Assembly (NCBI GenBank): GCA_963667715.1
Contig: OY763926.1
Coordinates: forward strand, 496,001-560,000
Direction of reading: 5' to 3'
Source: JAFGDI01 sp963667715
Lineage (GTDB): Bacteria; Planctomycetota; Phycisphaerae; Sedimentisphaerales; SM23-30
DNA length: 64,000 nucleotides
Every line of letters starts with the position of its first letter. Position 1 is the stretch's first letter. The translations under genes were made by a program, and so were the position numbers. The notes under the pieces were generated by a model that was not told the DNA's origin, ran no database searches, and saw only the letters and a program-made list of their open reading frames with translations. This document shows, piece by piece, positions 51,599 through 60,228 of this stretch.

Positions 51599-52990
51599 AT
51601 GGTTTCACATCCTGCGGCTGAACATAGAATTCCGCCGCAGGATATCGAAGCCGAACAGGCGGTACTGGCTTCAATGCTCCTTAATAAGGAAGCATTGGGC
51701 GAGATACTGCAATTGCTTGATCAGGATTGTTTCTACCGACCTGACCACAGCGAACTGTATAATGCTATGCTTGCATTATACGAAGGAAATAAACCGGTAG
51801 ACCTTATCACTATCAAAGATGAACTACTTCGTCGTGGCAAACTTGAAGCTGTCGGTGGTATCGAGTTCCTCATCTCTATCTCTGAAGCAGTACCCTCTGC
51901 CGTTAACGGCATGTATTACGCGCAGATCGTCCATAATAAGGCGCTCCTGCGTACTCTTATCACGGCTGCTAATGATATCAATGAAGCGGCTTTCGCCGGT
52001 AGCCTTGAAACGGCCGAGATCCTCGAAGAAGCCGAACGCAAAGTCTTCGAAGTAACTCAGAAAAAGGTTACTAAGCAGGCTTTGGGGATGAAGCAGATCA
52101 TGAGTGATGTATTTACTTCGCTCGAAACCAGGGATGGGCGTCTTGTTACCGGTTTACCTACCGGCTACACTCAGCTTGATAGTATGACCTGTGGACTTCA
52201 GCCTGGTGAAATGATCATTATCGCGGCTCGTCCCAGTATGGGTAAAACCGCTCTCGGTCTGAATATCGCCGAGCATATCGCTGCGGATAATAATATCCCT
52301 GTTCTGATCTTCTCTCTTGAAATGTCAGCTCAGATGCTTGCTGAACGTATGCTTGCTGGGCGAGCTCACGTTGACTCTCAGAAGCTTCGTCGTGGTATGC
52401 TTAATGACCAAGAGCACGAAATGCTCAGTGTCACCGCCGGCGAACTTGCTACCGCTCCGATGTTTGTTGATGATAGTAGTACTTTATCTCCATTGGAGCT
52501 GCGTGCCAAGGCTCGCCGTATGAAAATGCAGCATGATATTCAGCTGATCGTGATCGACTATCTCCAGCTTATGAACGCACCTGGTTGTGAGAGTCGTACT
52601 CAGGAAGTTGGTCTTATCTCTCGTCATATCAAAGCCGTTGCACGTGAACTTGAGATCCCTGTTATCGCTATGGCACAGCTTAACCGTGGCCCTGAAGGTC
52701 GTGACGGCCATAAGCCGCGTATGAGTGACCTGCGTGAATCGGGTAATATCGAGCAGGATGCCGACGTGGTTATGCTTCTCCATCGTGAAGGTTATTATAA
52801 GAAAAAGTCTGCCGAAGCTGAAGCTGAAGCGGCCGGTAACTTTGATATGAATATTGGTGAAGAGATCGATGATACTCTCGCTGAGATCATTATTGAAAAG
52901 CAGCGTAACGGTCCAACCGGTGCCGTTGATCTTACCTGGCTCAAACAGTGGACCAGGTTCGTTAATAAATCGCATGCTCCTGAATATTAA
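51599..52990 (+). CDS. dnaB: Replicative DNA helicase DnaB
   Basis: 463 residues from the ATG at 51599; a longer frame from 51542 overlaps rplI and adds a Lys-rich stretch that is not family-like. N-terminal DnaG-interaction domain (about 10-110; IPPQDIEAEQAVLASMLL). C-terminal RecA-like motor: Walker A ARPSMGKTALGLN near 210, Walker B VIDYLQLM, and the DLRESGNIEQDADVV motif. It unwinds DNA at the fork as a hexamer. No intein is present. It is the last gene of the cluster and is followed by a strong terminator. Confidence 0.95.
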   Translation: MVSHPAAEHRIPPQDIEAEQAVLASMLLNKEALGEILQLLDQDCFYRPDHSELYNAMLALYEGNKPVDLITIKDELLRRGKLEAVGGIEFLISISEAVPSAVNGMYYAQIVHNKALLRTLITAANDINEAAFAGSLETAEILEEAERKVFEVTQKKVTKQALGMKQIMSDVFTSLETRDGRLVTGLPTGYTQLDSMTCGLQPGEMIIIAARPSMGKTALGLNIAEHIAADNNIPVLIFSLEMSAQMLAERMLAGRAHVDSQKLRRGMLNDQEHEMLSVTAGELATAPMFVDDSSTLSPLELRAKARRMKMQHDIQLIVIDYLQLMNAPGCESRTQEVGLISRHIKAVARELEIPVIAMAQLNRGPEGRDGHKPRMSDLRESGNIEQDADVVMLLHREGYYKKKSAEAEAEAAGNFDMNIGEEIDDTLAEIIIEKQRNGPTGAVDLTWLKQWTRFVNKSHAPEY

Positions 52991-53009
52991 TTCAGTTAAT
53001 AAATAGTAC

Positions 53010-53059
53010 AAACCAGTAAACAGTTGAATCTTTACAATTGTTTGCTGGTTTCTTTTTTT
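53010..53059 (+). terminator. dnaB operon terminator
   Basis: aaaccagtaaacagttg pairs with caattgtttgctggttt (two wobble pairs) and is followed by a run of seven T. Confidence 0.88.
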
Positions 53060-53074
53060 AGGATATTAGCAAAA

Positions 53075-53509
53075 GTGATTGATGTCTATTTGCACAAGTT
53101 GGTCGTCCCTGCCGAAGCTATTGATATGAATCAGCATGTCAATAACCTACAGTATATCCGCTGGACTCTTCACGCTGCCATCGCCCATTCTGCCGCTAAT
53201 GGCTGGGATACTCAGAGATATAAACAATATGGTGCATGGTGGGTGGTCAGAGCACATAACTTCACATATTTCAGACCATCATTTGAAGGTGAATCTGTAG
53301 TTGTAAAGACCTGGGTTGCTGATATGCAGAAGGTTCGCTCGCTGCGTAAATACCTGATCATCCGACCAGAAGATAGTGCTGTACTAGTCCGCGGCGAAAC
53401 TCAATGGGCACTTGTTAACGCCACCGGCAAACCAGTACCCATCACCAAAGAAATCTCAAACTGCTTCCCAATAGTAACCCCAGAAAACGAACCCGGCCTT
53501 GAATGCTAA
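53075..53509 (+). CDS. Acyl-CoA/acyl-ACP thioesterase-like hotdog protein
   Basis: 144 residues from a GTG at 53075, with AGGAT about 10 bases upstream. A longer frame from 53024 would run through the dnaB terminator and is rejected. It begins IDVYLHKLVVPAEAIDMNQHVNN, where DMNQHVNN matches the DxxxHVNN signature of the 4HBT/fatty-acyl thioesterase group with an Asn/His active site. WWVVRAHNFTYFRPSFEGE is the second conserved strand. It probably hydrolyses a thioester in the cytoplasm; the substrate is unknown. Confidence 0.85.
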   Translation: MIDVYLHKLVVPAEAIDMNQHVNNLQYIRWTLHAAIAHSAANGWDTQRYKQYGAWWVVRAHNFTYFRPSFEGESVVVKTWVADMQKVRSLRKYLIIRPEDSAVLVRGETQWALVNATGKPVPITKEISNCFPIVTPENEPGLEC

Positions 53510-53530
53510 AGTAGTTCCCTATTATTAATT

Positions 53531-53652
53531 CAAACAGTTTCGAGCGGTAGCGAGAATCCAGAGCTTGTTTCTTGTTACTTATTACTTGTTACTAAGCAAT
53601 TTAAGTTGCTATTAACTTTGGTACCAGTGCATACTCAGTCAACGGTTAGCTT
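53531..53652. repeat. 240-bp dispersed repeat, partial copy 3
   Basis: Matches the second half of the copies at 33223 and 39280: caaacagtttcgagcggtag, gagcttgtttcttgttac, aactttggtaccagtgc and aacggtt. The left half is missing. Confidence 0.78.
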
Positions 53653-53836
53653 TCATCTATGAATTAAATCCCGTAGATGGCTTTGTAATAAGTACTGACC
53701 CAATAGAAAAATAAAATCTATTCTTCGTAAAATTCCCATTCAAATTCGGGAATGTAAGATAATATAAACTGTCATTTACTCCCCACTCAACCTGTTGATA
53801 AATCCAGCCAGCCCCAAACTGGCGGTTATCCCGTCC

Positions 53837-53916
53837 AAAAAAAACGACCAGATGCCGCCGAAACGAAGCAATGTGTCTGGCTATTGCACCGTTTCGGTCT
53901 GGTTCGACATCTGGTC
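53837..53916 (-). terminator. Long-stem terminator of the small minus-strand gene
   Basis: gaccagatg / catctggtc, ccgaaacg / cgtttcgg and gcaat / attgc stack into a 71-base hairpin. On the minus strand it is followed by eight T. It is unusually large for an intrinsic terminator. Confidence 0.75.
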
Positions 53917-53939
53917 TTGTGGTTTATCTATGTTGTTGT

Positions 53940-54245
53940 TTAGGAGTAAAATTTAAGTTCTACATTCTCTTCGTCCTTCTGGGTCATTTCAAATAATCCG
54001 TTGTGAATAAAATTCAACCCTGACTCAACGGCGGCATCTGTTAACTGTTTGACTACTTCCTCTCGGTCATCTTCATTGCTATCAATATTGAAATAGAAAT
54101 AAACGTCCTCTCCCTTTTCGCCCATCTGAAGGATAAATGCACTATGTGATACATAAACTATATCTTCATAAGCGTAGGTTACTTCCAGGCCCATTTTTTC
54201 CAGTACAGCTGAAATATGCCCTAGTGGTCTGTATGGTATTGTCAT
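53940..54245 (-). CDS. Small protein of unknown function (101 aa)
   Basis: 101 residues from the ATG at 54245, with GAGGAA upstream; a TTG four codons earlier overlaps that site. It starts MTIPYRPLGHISAVLEKMGL and alternates beta and alpha segments (VTYAYEDIVYVSHSAFILQM; DVYFYFNIDS; EVVKQLTDAAVESGLNFI), ending acidic. It looks like a compact cytoplasmic alpha/beta protein. No family was recognised. It has a dedicated strong terminator. Confidence 0.75.
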   Translation of the reverse strand: MTIPYRPLGHISAVLEKMGLEVTYAYEDIVYVSHSAFILQMGEKGEDVYFYFNIDSNEDDREEVVKQLTDAAVESGLNFIHNGLFEMTQKDEENVELKFYS

Positions 54246-54569
54246 TTCTTTCCTCAAGCAGTTATGCCTTTTCTCTTACGGCAACCCGCTGCTGCCGTCT
54301 CGCTCACTATTACATATGCAATCACCGTGCCAAAATCTATAAATCACTAAAGTGCTGTAATGTAATGACTTACCGTTTTTACCCGCTTTTAGAAGTGTGA
54401 CAAAAATGTCGCCTCAGTTTTTTATTCTACAAAAAATTCACAAAAAATGCTTTGTTTTCTGGCATATAATAACGGTATTTCCAAATGCCGTATTATTAGT
54501 TATAATTACCTCAGAAAAAGAGAGTTTGTAACCTTCCACGCCGTTACAAAGTGTTTCCATGGAGAGAGT
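54246..54569. other. Divergent promoter region with a palindromic operator candidate
   Basis: About 320 bases between divergent genes. The notable feature is an imperfect palindrome (54466-54498) overlapping a TATAAT at 54465-54470; the centre reads ACGGTATTT-cc-AAATGCCGT. Confidence 0.5.
54466..54498. promoter_or_regulatory. Operator candidate upstream of the GH43 lipoprotein
   Basis: aataacggtattt and aaatgccgtattatt form a 2-fold symmetric site of about 30 bp over a -10-like TATAAT, about 75-100 bases before the GH43 start. A sugar-responsive repressor is plausible but unproven. Confidence 0.45.
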
Positions 54570-55568
54570 ATGAATAAGTTTTACTGTTTGATTATTATGA
54601 CATTATTGTTTTCGTTTGCAGGTTGTACTGCCGATGATCATTCCCTGACCAACCCCGTTGCTCCCGACGGCCACGATCCTTGGGTTATTCAGCATCAGGG
54701 AACCTACTATTACTGTTATAGCAGGGGTAGAGGGGTATATGTTAACAGCAGTACCGACCTGGTAGATGCTTTGCAGTTTAATGGTAAACGAGTATGGTCG
54801 GCCCCGCGTGGTAAGGAATATTCACGTGAAATATGGGCTCCCGAGCTACACTTCATAAATGGAAAGTGGTATATTTATGTCGCCGCTGATGATGGTGACA
54901 ATGCCAACCACCGTATGTACGCACTCGTTGGCCGTAGTGAAAACCCGCTCGATGAATTTTTACTGGCCGGCAAACTATCTGACCCGACTGATAAATGGGC
55001 TATCGACGGCACAGTTATGCAATATAATGACAAGCTCTACTTTATCTGGTCTGGCTGGGAAGGGGATGTCGATGTTAGGCAGGATCTATATATCGCACGC
55101 ATGGATACCCCGCTTACTATAAATAGCGAACGTGTGCTTATCTCTCAACCTGAATACGATTGGGAAAAAGTTGAGACACCGCTGGTTAATGAAGGCCCCC
55201 AGGTTCTTACCAACTCTGACGGCGAAAAGTTCATAATCTATTCCGCCAGTGGCAGCTGGTCCGACAGCTATTGTCTTGGCCAGCTAAAACTAGTTGGCGA
55301 TGATCCTATGAAAAAGGAAAACTGGCAGAAAAAGAGTGTACCTGTTTTCGCCGGAACCGATAAAGTATTCTCGCCCGGCCATGCATCATTCACCAAATCA
55401 CCTGACCTCAAAGAAGATTGGATCGTATATCATACTGCCAAACGAAAAGGCTCCGGCTGGGACAGAGACACAAACATAAAACGCTTCACCTGGGACTCCG
55501 AAAACAACCCCATCTTCGGCACCCCTCTCAATAAAGGAGAAAAGTTCCAGCCACCATCAGCAGAATAA
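54570..55568 (+). CDS. GH43-like glycosidase lipoprotein
   Basis: 332 residues from the ATG at 54570, which has GGAGAGAG just upstream; the frame is open 41 codons further but without a signal peptide at the start. A lipoprotein signal ends SFAGC (about Cys18). Five-bladed GH43 propeller with the triad Asp36 in DGHDPWV, Asp146 in WAIDGTV and Glu208 in VNEGPQV. REIWAPELHFINGKWYIY is a family hallmark. Likely an exo-acting arabinofuranosidase, xylosidase or galactosidase at the cell surface or periplasm. It is separate from the main glycan locus and has its own palindromic operator candidate. It converges with the permease gene, 22 bases apart. Confidence 0.87.
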   Translation: MNKFYCLIIMTLLFSFAGCTADDHSLTNPVAPDGHDPWVIQHQGTYYYCYSRGRGVYVNSSTDLVDALQFNGKRVWSAPRGKEYSREIWAPELHFINGKWYIYVAADDGDNANHRMYALVGRSENPLDEFLLAGKLSDPTDKWAIDGTVMQYNDKLYFIWSGWEGDVDVRQDLYIARMDTPLTINSERVLISQPEYDWEKVETPLVNEGPQVLTNSDGEKFIIYSASGSWSDSYCLGQLKLVGDDPMKKENWQKKSVPVFAGTDKVFSPGHASFTKSPDLKEDWIVYHTAKRKGSGWDRDTNIKRFTWDSENNPIFGTPLNKGEKFQPPSAE

Positions 55569-55590
55569 AGCTAACCTCTTAAATTTGCTT

Positions 55591-57774
55591 TTATGCCTCG
55601 ATCGACATATCGCCAGTACTATGTACAAATAGCACTCTCGGAATATCGCCGGTCAAATTATTTAGACTATCCAGAATATCATCCGGTAGCTCTTGCGGTT
55701 CGGCCAGCCCCAATATACATAGTGCAGACTCCTTGCTTTCCCGATGCAGGCATTCTGCAAAATTATCGCTTACTATTACTGTTGGCTCTACTGCTATTCT
55801 CGCCGCCTCGGCCAGCTCTGTCAGATATGCCACCGTCTTCTCCTGACCGGCCTGATCTTTTATCATACGAAGCAGCCTTATCTTGCATCCACGGCATTGA
55901 TTATTCGTTCTCAGCAGATGTGCCAGCAGTATCATCAAACTGCCATTACTCAGCCCCAGCCACCATACATCAATATTACCGCGAGGGATCTGCCACATAT
56001 TACCTTCGCTCAGATTACACATCTTCAATATCGCCACGCTTCTTCCCAGCTTATTAACATTACGCAGCGAATTGATTACCTCACTTTTCTCTATCTCGTT
56101 AGTTGGCCAGTTGAATAATATCAGGTTTGGTCGTATCGCGCCTATACCGCAGCATTGTACCAGTGCTGTTATCCCTTCTTCTGTCGTATCGGCTATGGTA
56201 ACAGCTGGAAATGCGTCCAGCTGATTTTCCGCTATCTTCTTTCTTAACATTCGCAATGCCCGGGCATGGGTTTCCAGTGCATCTTCCGCTTCAGTTGTTA
56301 TCACCTGTCCAAGTAGTAGTAACCCATTTCTCCCTGCTAAAAAACTAGCCATCGCCGCTGCCGGAAAGACCTCTGCCCGGTGCATCTCAAATGCCAGGAT
56401 AGTCGGCCGCCAGTTCTTCGGATGATACTTCTCAGTTTCCAGACAGAGCAGATTACGTCTTACTCTTTCCAGTGCCGAACCACTGTTTATATCGCCCCAG
56501 TTAGATTCGATCTCATGCTTTTGCAGGTTACGATATAGCAGCGTCATTATCACTATCGCCGCTATTGCCCACGGCAGATCGATCAGCAGCATTGCCCCCA
56601 AACACAATATCGCACCCGCCAGCGACATACTCCAATGCCGAAAACGAAACGTTGGTCTGTAGCTTGGGTTCCCGCTCAGGTCTTCCTTGAACGCCGCAAA
56701 GTTCAGCGCCCCATAGGTTATCATAAAGAACATCGTGATTATTGGTGCTATGATATTCAGATCACCTACCAGCACTCCGGCCTCTGCGATTATAAATGAT
56801 AATATTATCGCACGTCTTGGCTCACCTGTTTTTTTACTGCCCGGGATAAATATATTCAATATCCAGAATATCCTGTCCCTGGCCATCGCCTGCAATATCC
56901 TCGGCGCTCCCATCATACTGCCCAGTGCCGATGAAAGCGTAGCGGCAAATATACCCGCCATTATCATCGCCGGCGAAATCGACATCTCTGATATTATCAT
57001 AGCATTATTCAGCAGCTCTTCCCGTCGACAGCCAAAACCAAGCAGTAGGGCAAAGCCTATATACACCACAGCAGTTACCAATATCGATAGCAGTGTTCCC
57101 TTTGGGATAGACCGTGCCGGGTTTGCCAGATCACCTGACATATTCGCTCCCGCCATTATCCCCGTTGCCGCCGGGAAAAACAGAGCGAACATGGTCCACA
57201 AACTCTGCCCTTCGCTATATTGTGGCCATAAATTCTCTTGCATAAGATCTACACTACAACTGTTCCCGCTGCCAATTACAAATGCCCCGATCGCCGCTGC
57301 CAGTATCGCCAGTATAAAATACTGTACCTTAATCGTCCACGCCGCGCCAATATAAACACATATAAATACTATAGCATTTACTATCGTTGCAATTGTCGTA
57401 AAGTTGTTCGCTACCACCGGGCTTAGCACACTCAAAGCTTCTGTAAAACCGATCACATATAGTGCTATCGATACTGCCTGTGATAAAAAGAAAACCAGCC
57501 CGATAGCACCACCAAACTCAACACCAAGCGAACGACTTATCAGATAATACGCGCCCCCGCCTTTTACTCTTGTATTGGTCGCGATTGCGGACAGTGATAG
57601 TGATGTGAGTGTAGTTACCAGCTTTGCCATCAGTACTATAGCAATACCATACACGATACCGGCATTACCTATAACGATACCAAAACGTAAAAACATTATT
57701 ACGCCCAGGATCGTTAGTGTACATGGTGTAAAAACGCCGCCGAATGTCCCGAATTTGTTCGTTTTCTCTGACAT
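55591..57774 (-). CDS. Cation-chloride-cotransporter-like APC superfamily permease
   Basis: 727 residues. About 12 membrane segments in the first 440 residues, opening KFGTFGGVFTPCTLTILGVIMFLRFG, the start typical of Na-K-Cl cotransporter-like proteins. It continues RVKGGGAYYLISRSLGVEFGG and FFPAATGIMAGANMSGDL. The C-terminal 280 residues are a soluble domain (about 455-727) with repeated alpha/beta character as in SLC12-type proteins. It probably moves ions, or ions with amino acids, across the inner membrane. It is the largest transporter in the window and stands alone on the minus strand. Confidence 0.88.
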   Translation of the reverse strand: MSEKTNKFGTFGGVFTPCTLTILGVIMFLRFGIVIGNAGIVYGIAIVLMAKLVTTLTSLSLSAIATNTRVKGGGAYYLISRSLGVEFGGAIGLVFFLSQAVSIALYVIGFTEALSVLSPVVANNFTTIATIVNAIVFICVYIGAAWTIKVQYFILAILAAAIGAFVIGSGNSCSVDLMQENLWPQYSEGQSLWTMFALFFPAATGIMAGANMSGDLANPARSIPKGTLLSILVTAVVYIGFALLLGFGCRREELLNNAMIISEMSISPAMIMAGIFAATLSSALGSMMGAPRILQAMARDRIFWILNIFIPGSKKTGEPRRAIILSFIIAEAGVLVGDLNIIAPIITMFFMITYGALNFAAFKEDLSGNPSYRPTFRFRHWSMSLAGAILCLGAMLLIDLPWAIAAIVIMTLLYRNLQKHEIESNWGDINSGSALERVRRNLLCLETEKYHPKNWRPTILAFEMHRAEVFPAAAMASFLAGRNGLLLLGQVITTEAEDALETHARALRMLRKKIAENQLDAFPAVTIADTTEEGITALVQCCGIGAIRPNLILFNWPTNEIEKSEVINSLRNVNKLGRSVAILKMCNLSEGNMWQIPRGNIDVWWLGLSNGSLMILLAHLLRTNNQCRGCKIRLLRMIKDQAGQEKTVAYLTELAEAARIAVEPTVIVSDNFAECLHRESKESALCILGLAEPQELPDDILDSLNNLTGDIPRVLFVHSTGDMSIEA

Positions 57775-57927
57775 ACTATACCCGTTGTTTTTTTTAAGAA
57801 TACTTGCTAATAATTATACTTCGCCAGATTCCCAAATGTAAACAAAAAAATACCACCCAGCTTAAGCAGCTAACATAACAGAAATAAAGGGTACCTAACT
57901 TCTAACTTCTAAATCCTAACTTCTGTT
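57775..57927. other. Short gap with degenerate 'ctaacttctaa' repeats
   Basis: Between permease and MFS genes; holds cttctaacttctaaatcctaac-like low-complexity DNA similar to the inside of the MITE-like elements. Nothing else was seen. Confidence 0.4.
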
Positions 57928-59319
57928 TTAACTTTCTTTCCTGTTTAACCTGTTAAATGGCATTATAGTATAAGCGATAGGGCGGGTAAGGATAGATACT
58001 ACCTGCATAGTTGAGGTCTCATGCCTCAGACCAAGCTTCAGTCTCAAACGATGCGGTATTAAAAATAGTAACGCTGTTATAATAAACAGCAGATCATAAT
58101 TATTAATATTGCTCCCTGCGATATTAAATGAAAGATCTTCAAACAATATAAGTATCCCCGCTCCCATAAACGGCGCGATTCCCCACGTAATAAATGATAT
58201 ATTATTAATTATCACCAGGTGGCTTGGCTTATCTGCCGGTATCTCACTTAACAAGTAGCGGGATTGTGCCAGATAATTTCCACCATTAAAGATGCTATAG
58301 AAAAAGTGTAGCGTATATACCAGTACTACCGAAATTGTACCCTCACCAACAAATATCCAGCAAAGGGTTACCAGCGATATAGCGATATGACTTAGACCAA
58401 AGATAAATCTGTTTCCATATCTGTCGGCCAGCTTACCCCAGGTTCGCAGCGATATTATCGCACCAACATTCACCATGGCAACTGCACCCAATATCAACCC
58501 GTCGCTATAGCCCAGCTCCTTGAGCATCTTTATCTTGAATGTCTCACATATCGTTATCGCTACTGCATAGCTAAGCAGATAGCTGAGCATCGGCCTTATT
58601 TTCCTGTCCTGAAAAAAGCTGACTACCAGTTTCCAGGCTGAAGCAACTTCACTTTTAGGCTTCGGTGGGATAGTCTCTGCCACATAGAAAAAACTAACTG
58701 CTCTTATCGTATAGTATATTATCCCGACAATGAATATTATCCGGTAATGATGCCATTGTGATTCCTTACCCAGATAAAACGACACTGCCAGTACCATTAT
58801 CAGATTCGATATCTGCCACGCTGTCCGAAAATTACCAAAGAATCTACCACGCAATCGCTCGGGAATATTATCCTGCAGCAGTGGAAACCAACCCGGTACA
58901 CCCATAGCATTCGCTATACTCATTAGCAATATACTGCTTATGATCAACCATATACACGTACTGTTCTGCCATATACCCGCATACTCCGGCACAAGTAATA
59001 TCGGAGCTATCAATACTGTACCCAGCGTGTAGCCAAAGGTCAGTACCGCTTTCTTACCCCGATATTCTGCTATCGGCAGTGTTAACATGCCAAAGATCAG
59101 CGGAACCAGCCAGACACATTGTAGAATACTAAGATGAAACTCGCTGCCGCCCAGCTTTATTACTGCCAGCGACAATATCGCCGGAGAAATACAAGCACTG
59201 CCGGCCATACCGAAGATTGCCGTACAGTATATCGCCTTTATACTTCGCCTGTGCAGCTGTCTTGATAGTTTTATCCTGTTATGTTCTGACATTGTTATCC
59301 GGGCTCTTGACCGTATCAC
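57928..59319 (-). CDS. Major facilitator superfamily transporter
   Basis: 463 residues with about 11-12 membrane segments. The early loop (PIAEYRGKKAVLTFGY) and the central loop (LRTWGKLADRYGNRFIFGLSH, an MFS motif A: GxLaDrxGrr) identify the family. PERLRGRFFGNFRTAWQ is also typical of MFS proteins with unknown substrates. The start may be the GTG at 59319 or Met10 at 59292; neither has a strong ribosome site. It follows thpR by 15 bases and is probably co-transcribed with it. Substrate unknown. Confidence 0.83.
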   Translation of the reverse strand: MIRSRARITMSEHNRIKLSRQLHRRSIKAIYCTAIFGMAGSACISPAILSLAVIKLGGSEFHLSILQCVWLVPLIFGMLTLPIAEYRGKKAVLTFGYTLGTVLIAPILLVPEYAGIWQNSTCIWLIISSILLMSIANAMGVPGWFPLLQDNIPERLRGRFFGNFRTAWQISNLIMVLAVSFYLGKESQWHHYRIIFIVGIIYYTIRAVSFFYVAETIPPKPKSEVASAWKLVVSFFQDRKIRPMLSYLLSYAVAITICETFKIKMLKELGYSDGLILGAVAMVNVGAIISLRTWGKLADRYGNRFIFGLSHIAISLVTLCWIFVGEGTISVVLVYTLHFFYSIFNGGNYLAQSRYLLSEIPADKPSHLVIINNISFITWGIAPFMGAGILILFEDLSFNIAGSNINNYDLLFIITALLFLIPHRLRLKLGLRHETSTMQVVSILTRPIAYTIMPFNRLNRKES

Positions 59320-59334
59320 ATTTATTATTCTCGG

Positions 59335-59910
59335 CTACCTTAAACTCGACCGATGTATGACCTCATAACTTGGCCCATCCGGCTCAAGTGTACTATTGAA
59401 TATAGTAAGCGATTCCACTCCCTGACAACCAAAGGGCAGCACATGAAGATTCTCTACTATATTACAGGCATACTTACCCGTTTCTGCCAATTTTATTCTT
59501 GCCAGCGTGGCGTGCGGATTAAACTTACGACCTTCCTTTGGGATCTCCAGTTTATCCAGCTCCTCTTCCACCGAATTATATAGCCCCTTGAGCTGGTCCT
59601 GACCGCTGGTCAACCCAGCCCAGATCACTCTCGCTGCTCCGTGCGGCGGGAATGTACCTACTTCACCCAGCTCAATATCAAACTGCTCATGGGCCTGTGC
59701 CGCTTTGTCACAGCTTTTGCACACCTCATTTATCTTACTGTCATCAATATCGCCCAGAAACTTTATTGTAAGATGCATATTATCTGACTTCACCCATTTG
59801 AGACCTTTATCATGGCCCCACAGCTCTGTCTGGAGCTGCTTACGCAGTGCAGATAGGTTGTTAACGATAAAGTCTTCTAGTTCAATAGCAATAAAACATC
59901 TCATAGACAC
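59335..59910 (-). CDS. thpR: RNA 2',3'-cyclic phosphodiesterase (2H superfamily)
   Basis: 191 residues from a GTG at 59910 with GAGGAA about 10 bases upstream; an ATG two codons later is also possible. Begins MRCFIAIEL and has both HxTxxF-type motifs, HLTIKFLGD near 47 and HATLARIK near 136, which supply the two catalytic His. The family hydrolyses 2',3'-cyclic phosphate RNA ends and was first described as a 2'-5' RNA ligase. The neighbour is an MFS transporter, with no obvious link. Confidence 0.93.
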   Translation of the reverse strand: MSMRCFIAIELEDFIVNNLSALRKQLQTELWGHDKGLKWVKSDNMHLTIKFLGDIDDSKINEVCKSCDKAAQAHEQFDIELGEVGTFPPHGAARVIWAGLTSGQDQLKGLYNSVEEELDKLEIPKEGRKFNPHATLARIKLAETGKYACNIVENLHVLPFGCQGVESLTIFNSTLEPDGPSYEVIHRSSLR

Positions 59911-59936
59911 AGTATAAATTCCTCATATAGCAAAAA

Positions 59937-59993
59937 GGTAGCACAAGTCCCGAAGCACATCGGGACTTGTGATTCATGATACAAACTTCGCCA
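59937..59993. repeat. CACAAG hairpin repeat, copy 2
   Basis: CACAAGTCCCGA (59942-59953) pairs perfectly with TCGGGACTTGTG (59960-59971) and is followed by gattcatgatacaaac and tcgccaa, as at 10278-10334. The stem sequence differs between copies while pairing is kept. Confidence 0.75.
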
Positions 59994-60150
59994 ATCATCT
60001 TAACTAATTCGGTATGCAAGTTACATAATAATTTGACATTTTCTTCTAGCCAACACCCCCAATACCTTTTCTTAGTTTCCAGCCCACAGTATAAATGAGT
60101 TTATCCAGCTTTGAAACTCATTTTCTTACAGTTTAGTAGCGAATTACCAT

Positions 60151-60180
60151 AAAAAAACGCCGGGTGTCAACTCCCGGCGT
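60151..60180 (-). terminator. Alkaline phosphatase terminator
   Basis: ACGCCGGG / TCCCGGCGT with a short loop; on the minus strand it is followed by seven T. Confidence 0.88.
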
Positions 60181-60228
60181 ATAGTAGCTTTTATGTCGCC
60201 AGCTTATACTGGCCAATATTACATAGTC

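Larger units (their letters stand above)
53510..53939. other. Non-coding gap with repeat and long hairpin
   Basis: Contains a partial copy of the 240-bp repeat family (53531-53652) and the 71-base hairpin terminator (53837-53916). No gene was seen. Confidence 0.65.
59911..60228. other. Intergenic region with hairpin repeat and terminator
   Basis: Holds the CACAAGTCCCGA hairpin repeat (59937-59993) and the alkaline phosphatase terminator (60151-60180). No gene was seen. Confidence 0.6.

Noticed and set aside
53898..53916. Possible tRNA T-arm (ggttcga) near 53900
   Set aside because: The flanking bases pair as part of the long terminator hairpin; no acceptor or anticodon arms are present.
56735..57355. 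Plus-strand 206-codon frame inside the permease gene
   Set aside because: An Ile/Ala/Pro-rich antisense shadow of membrane helices; no start signal.
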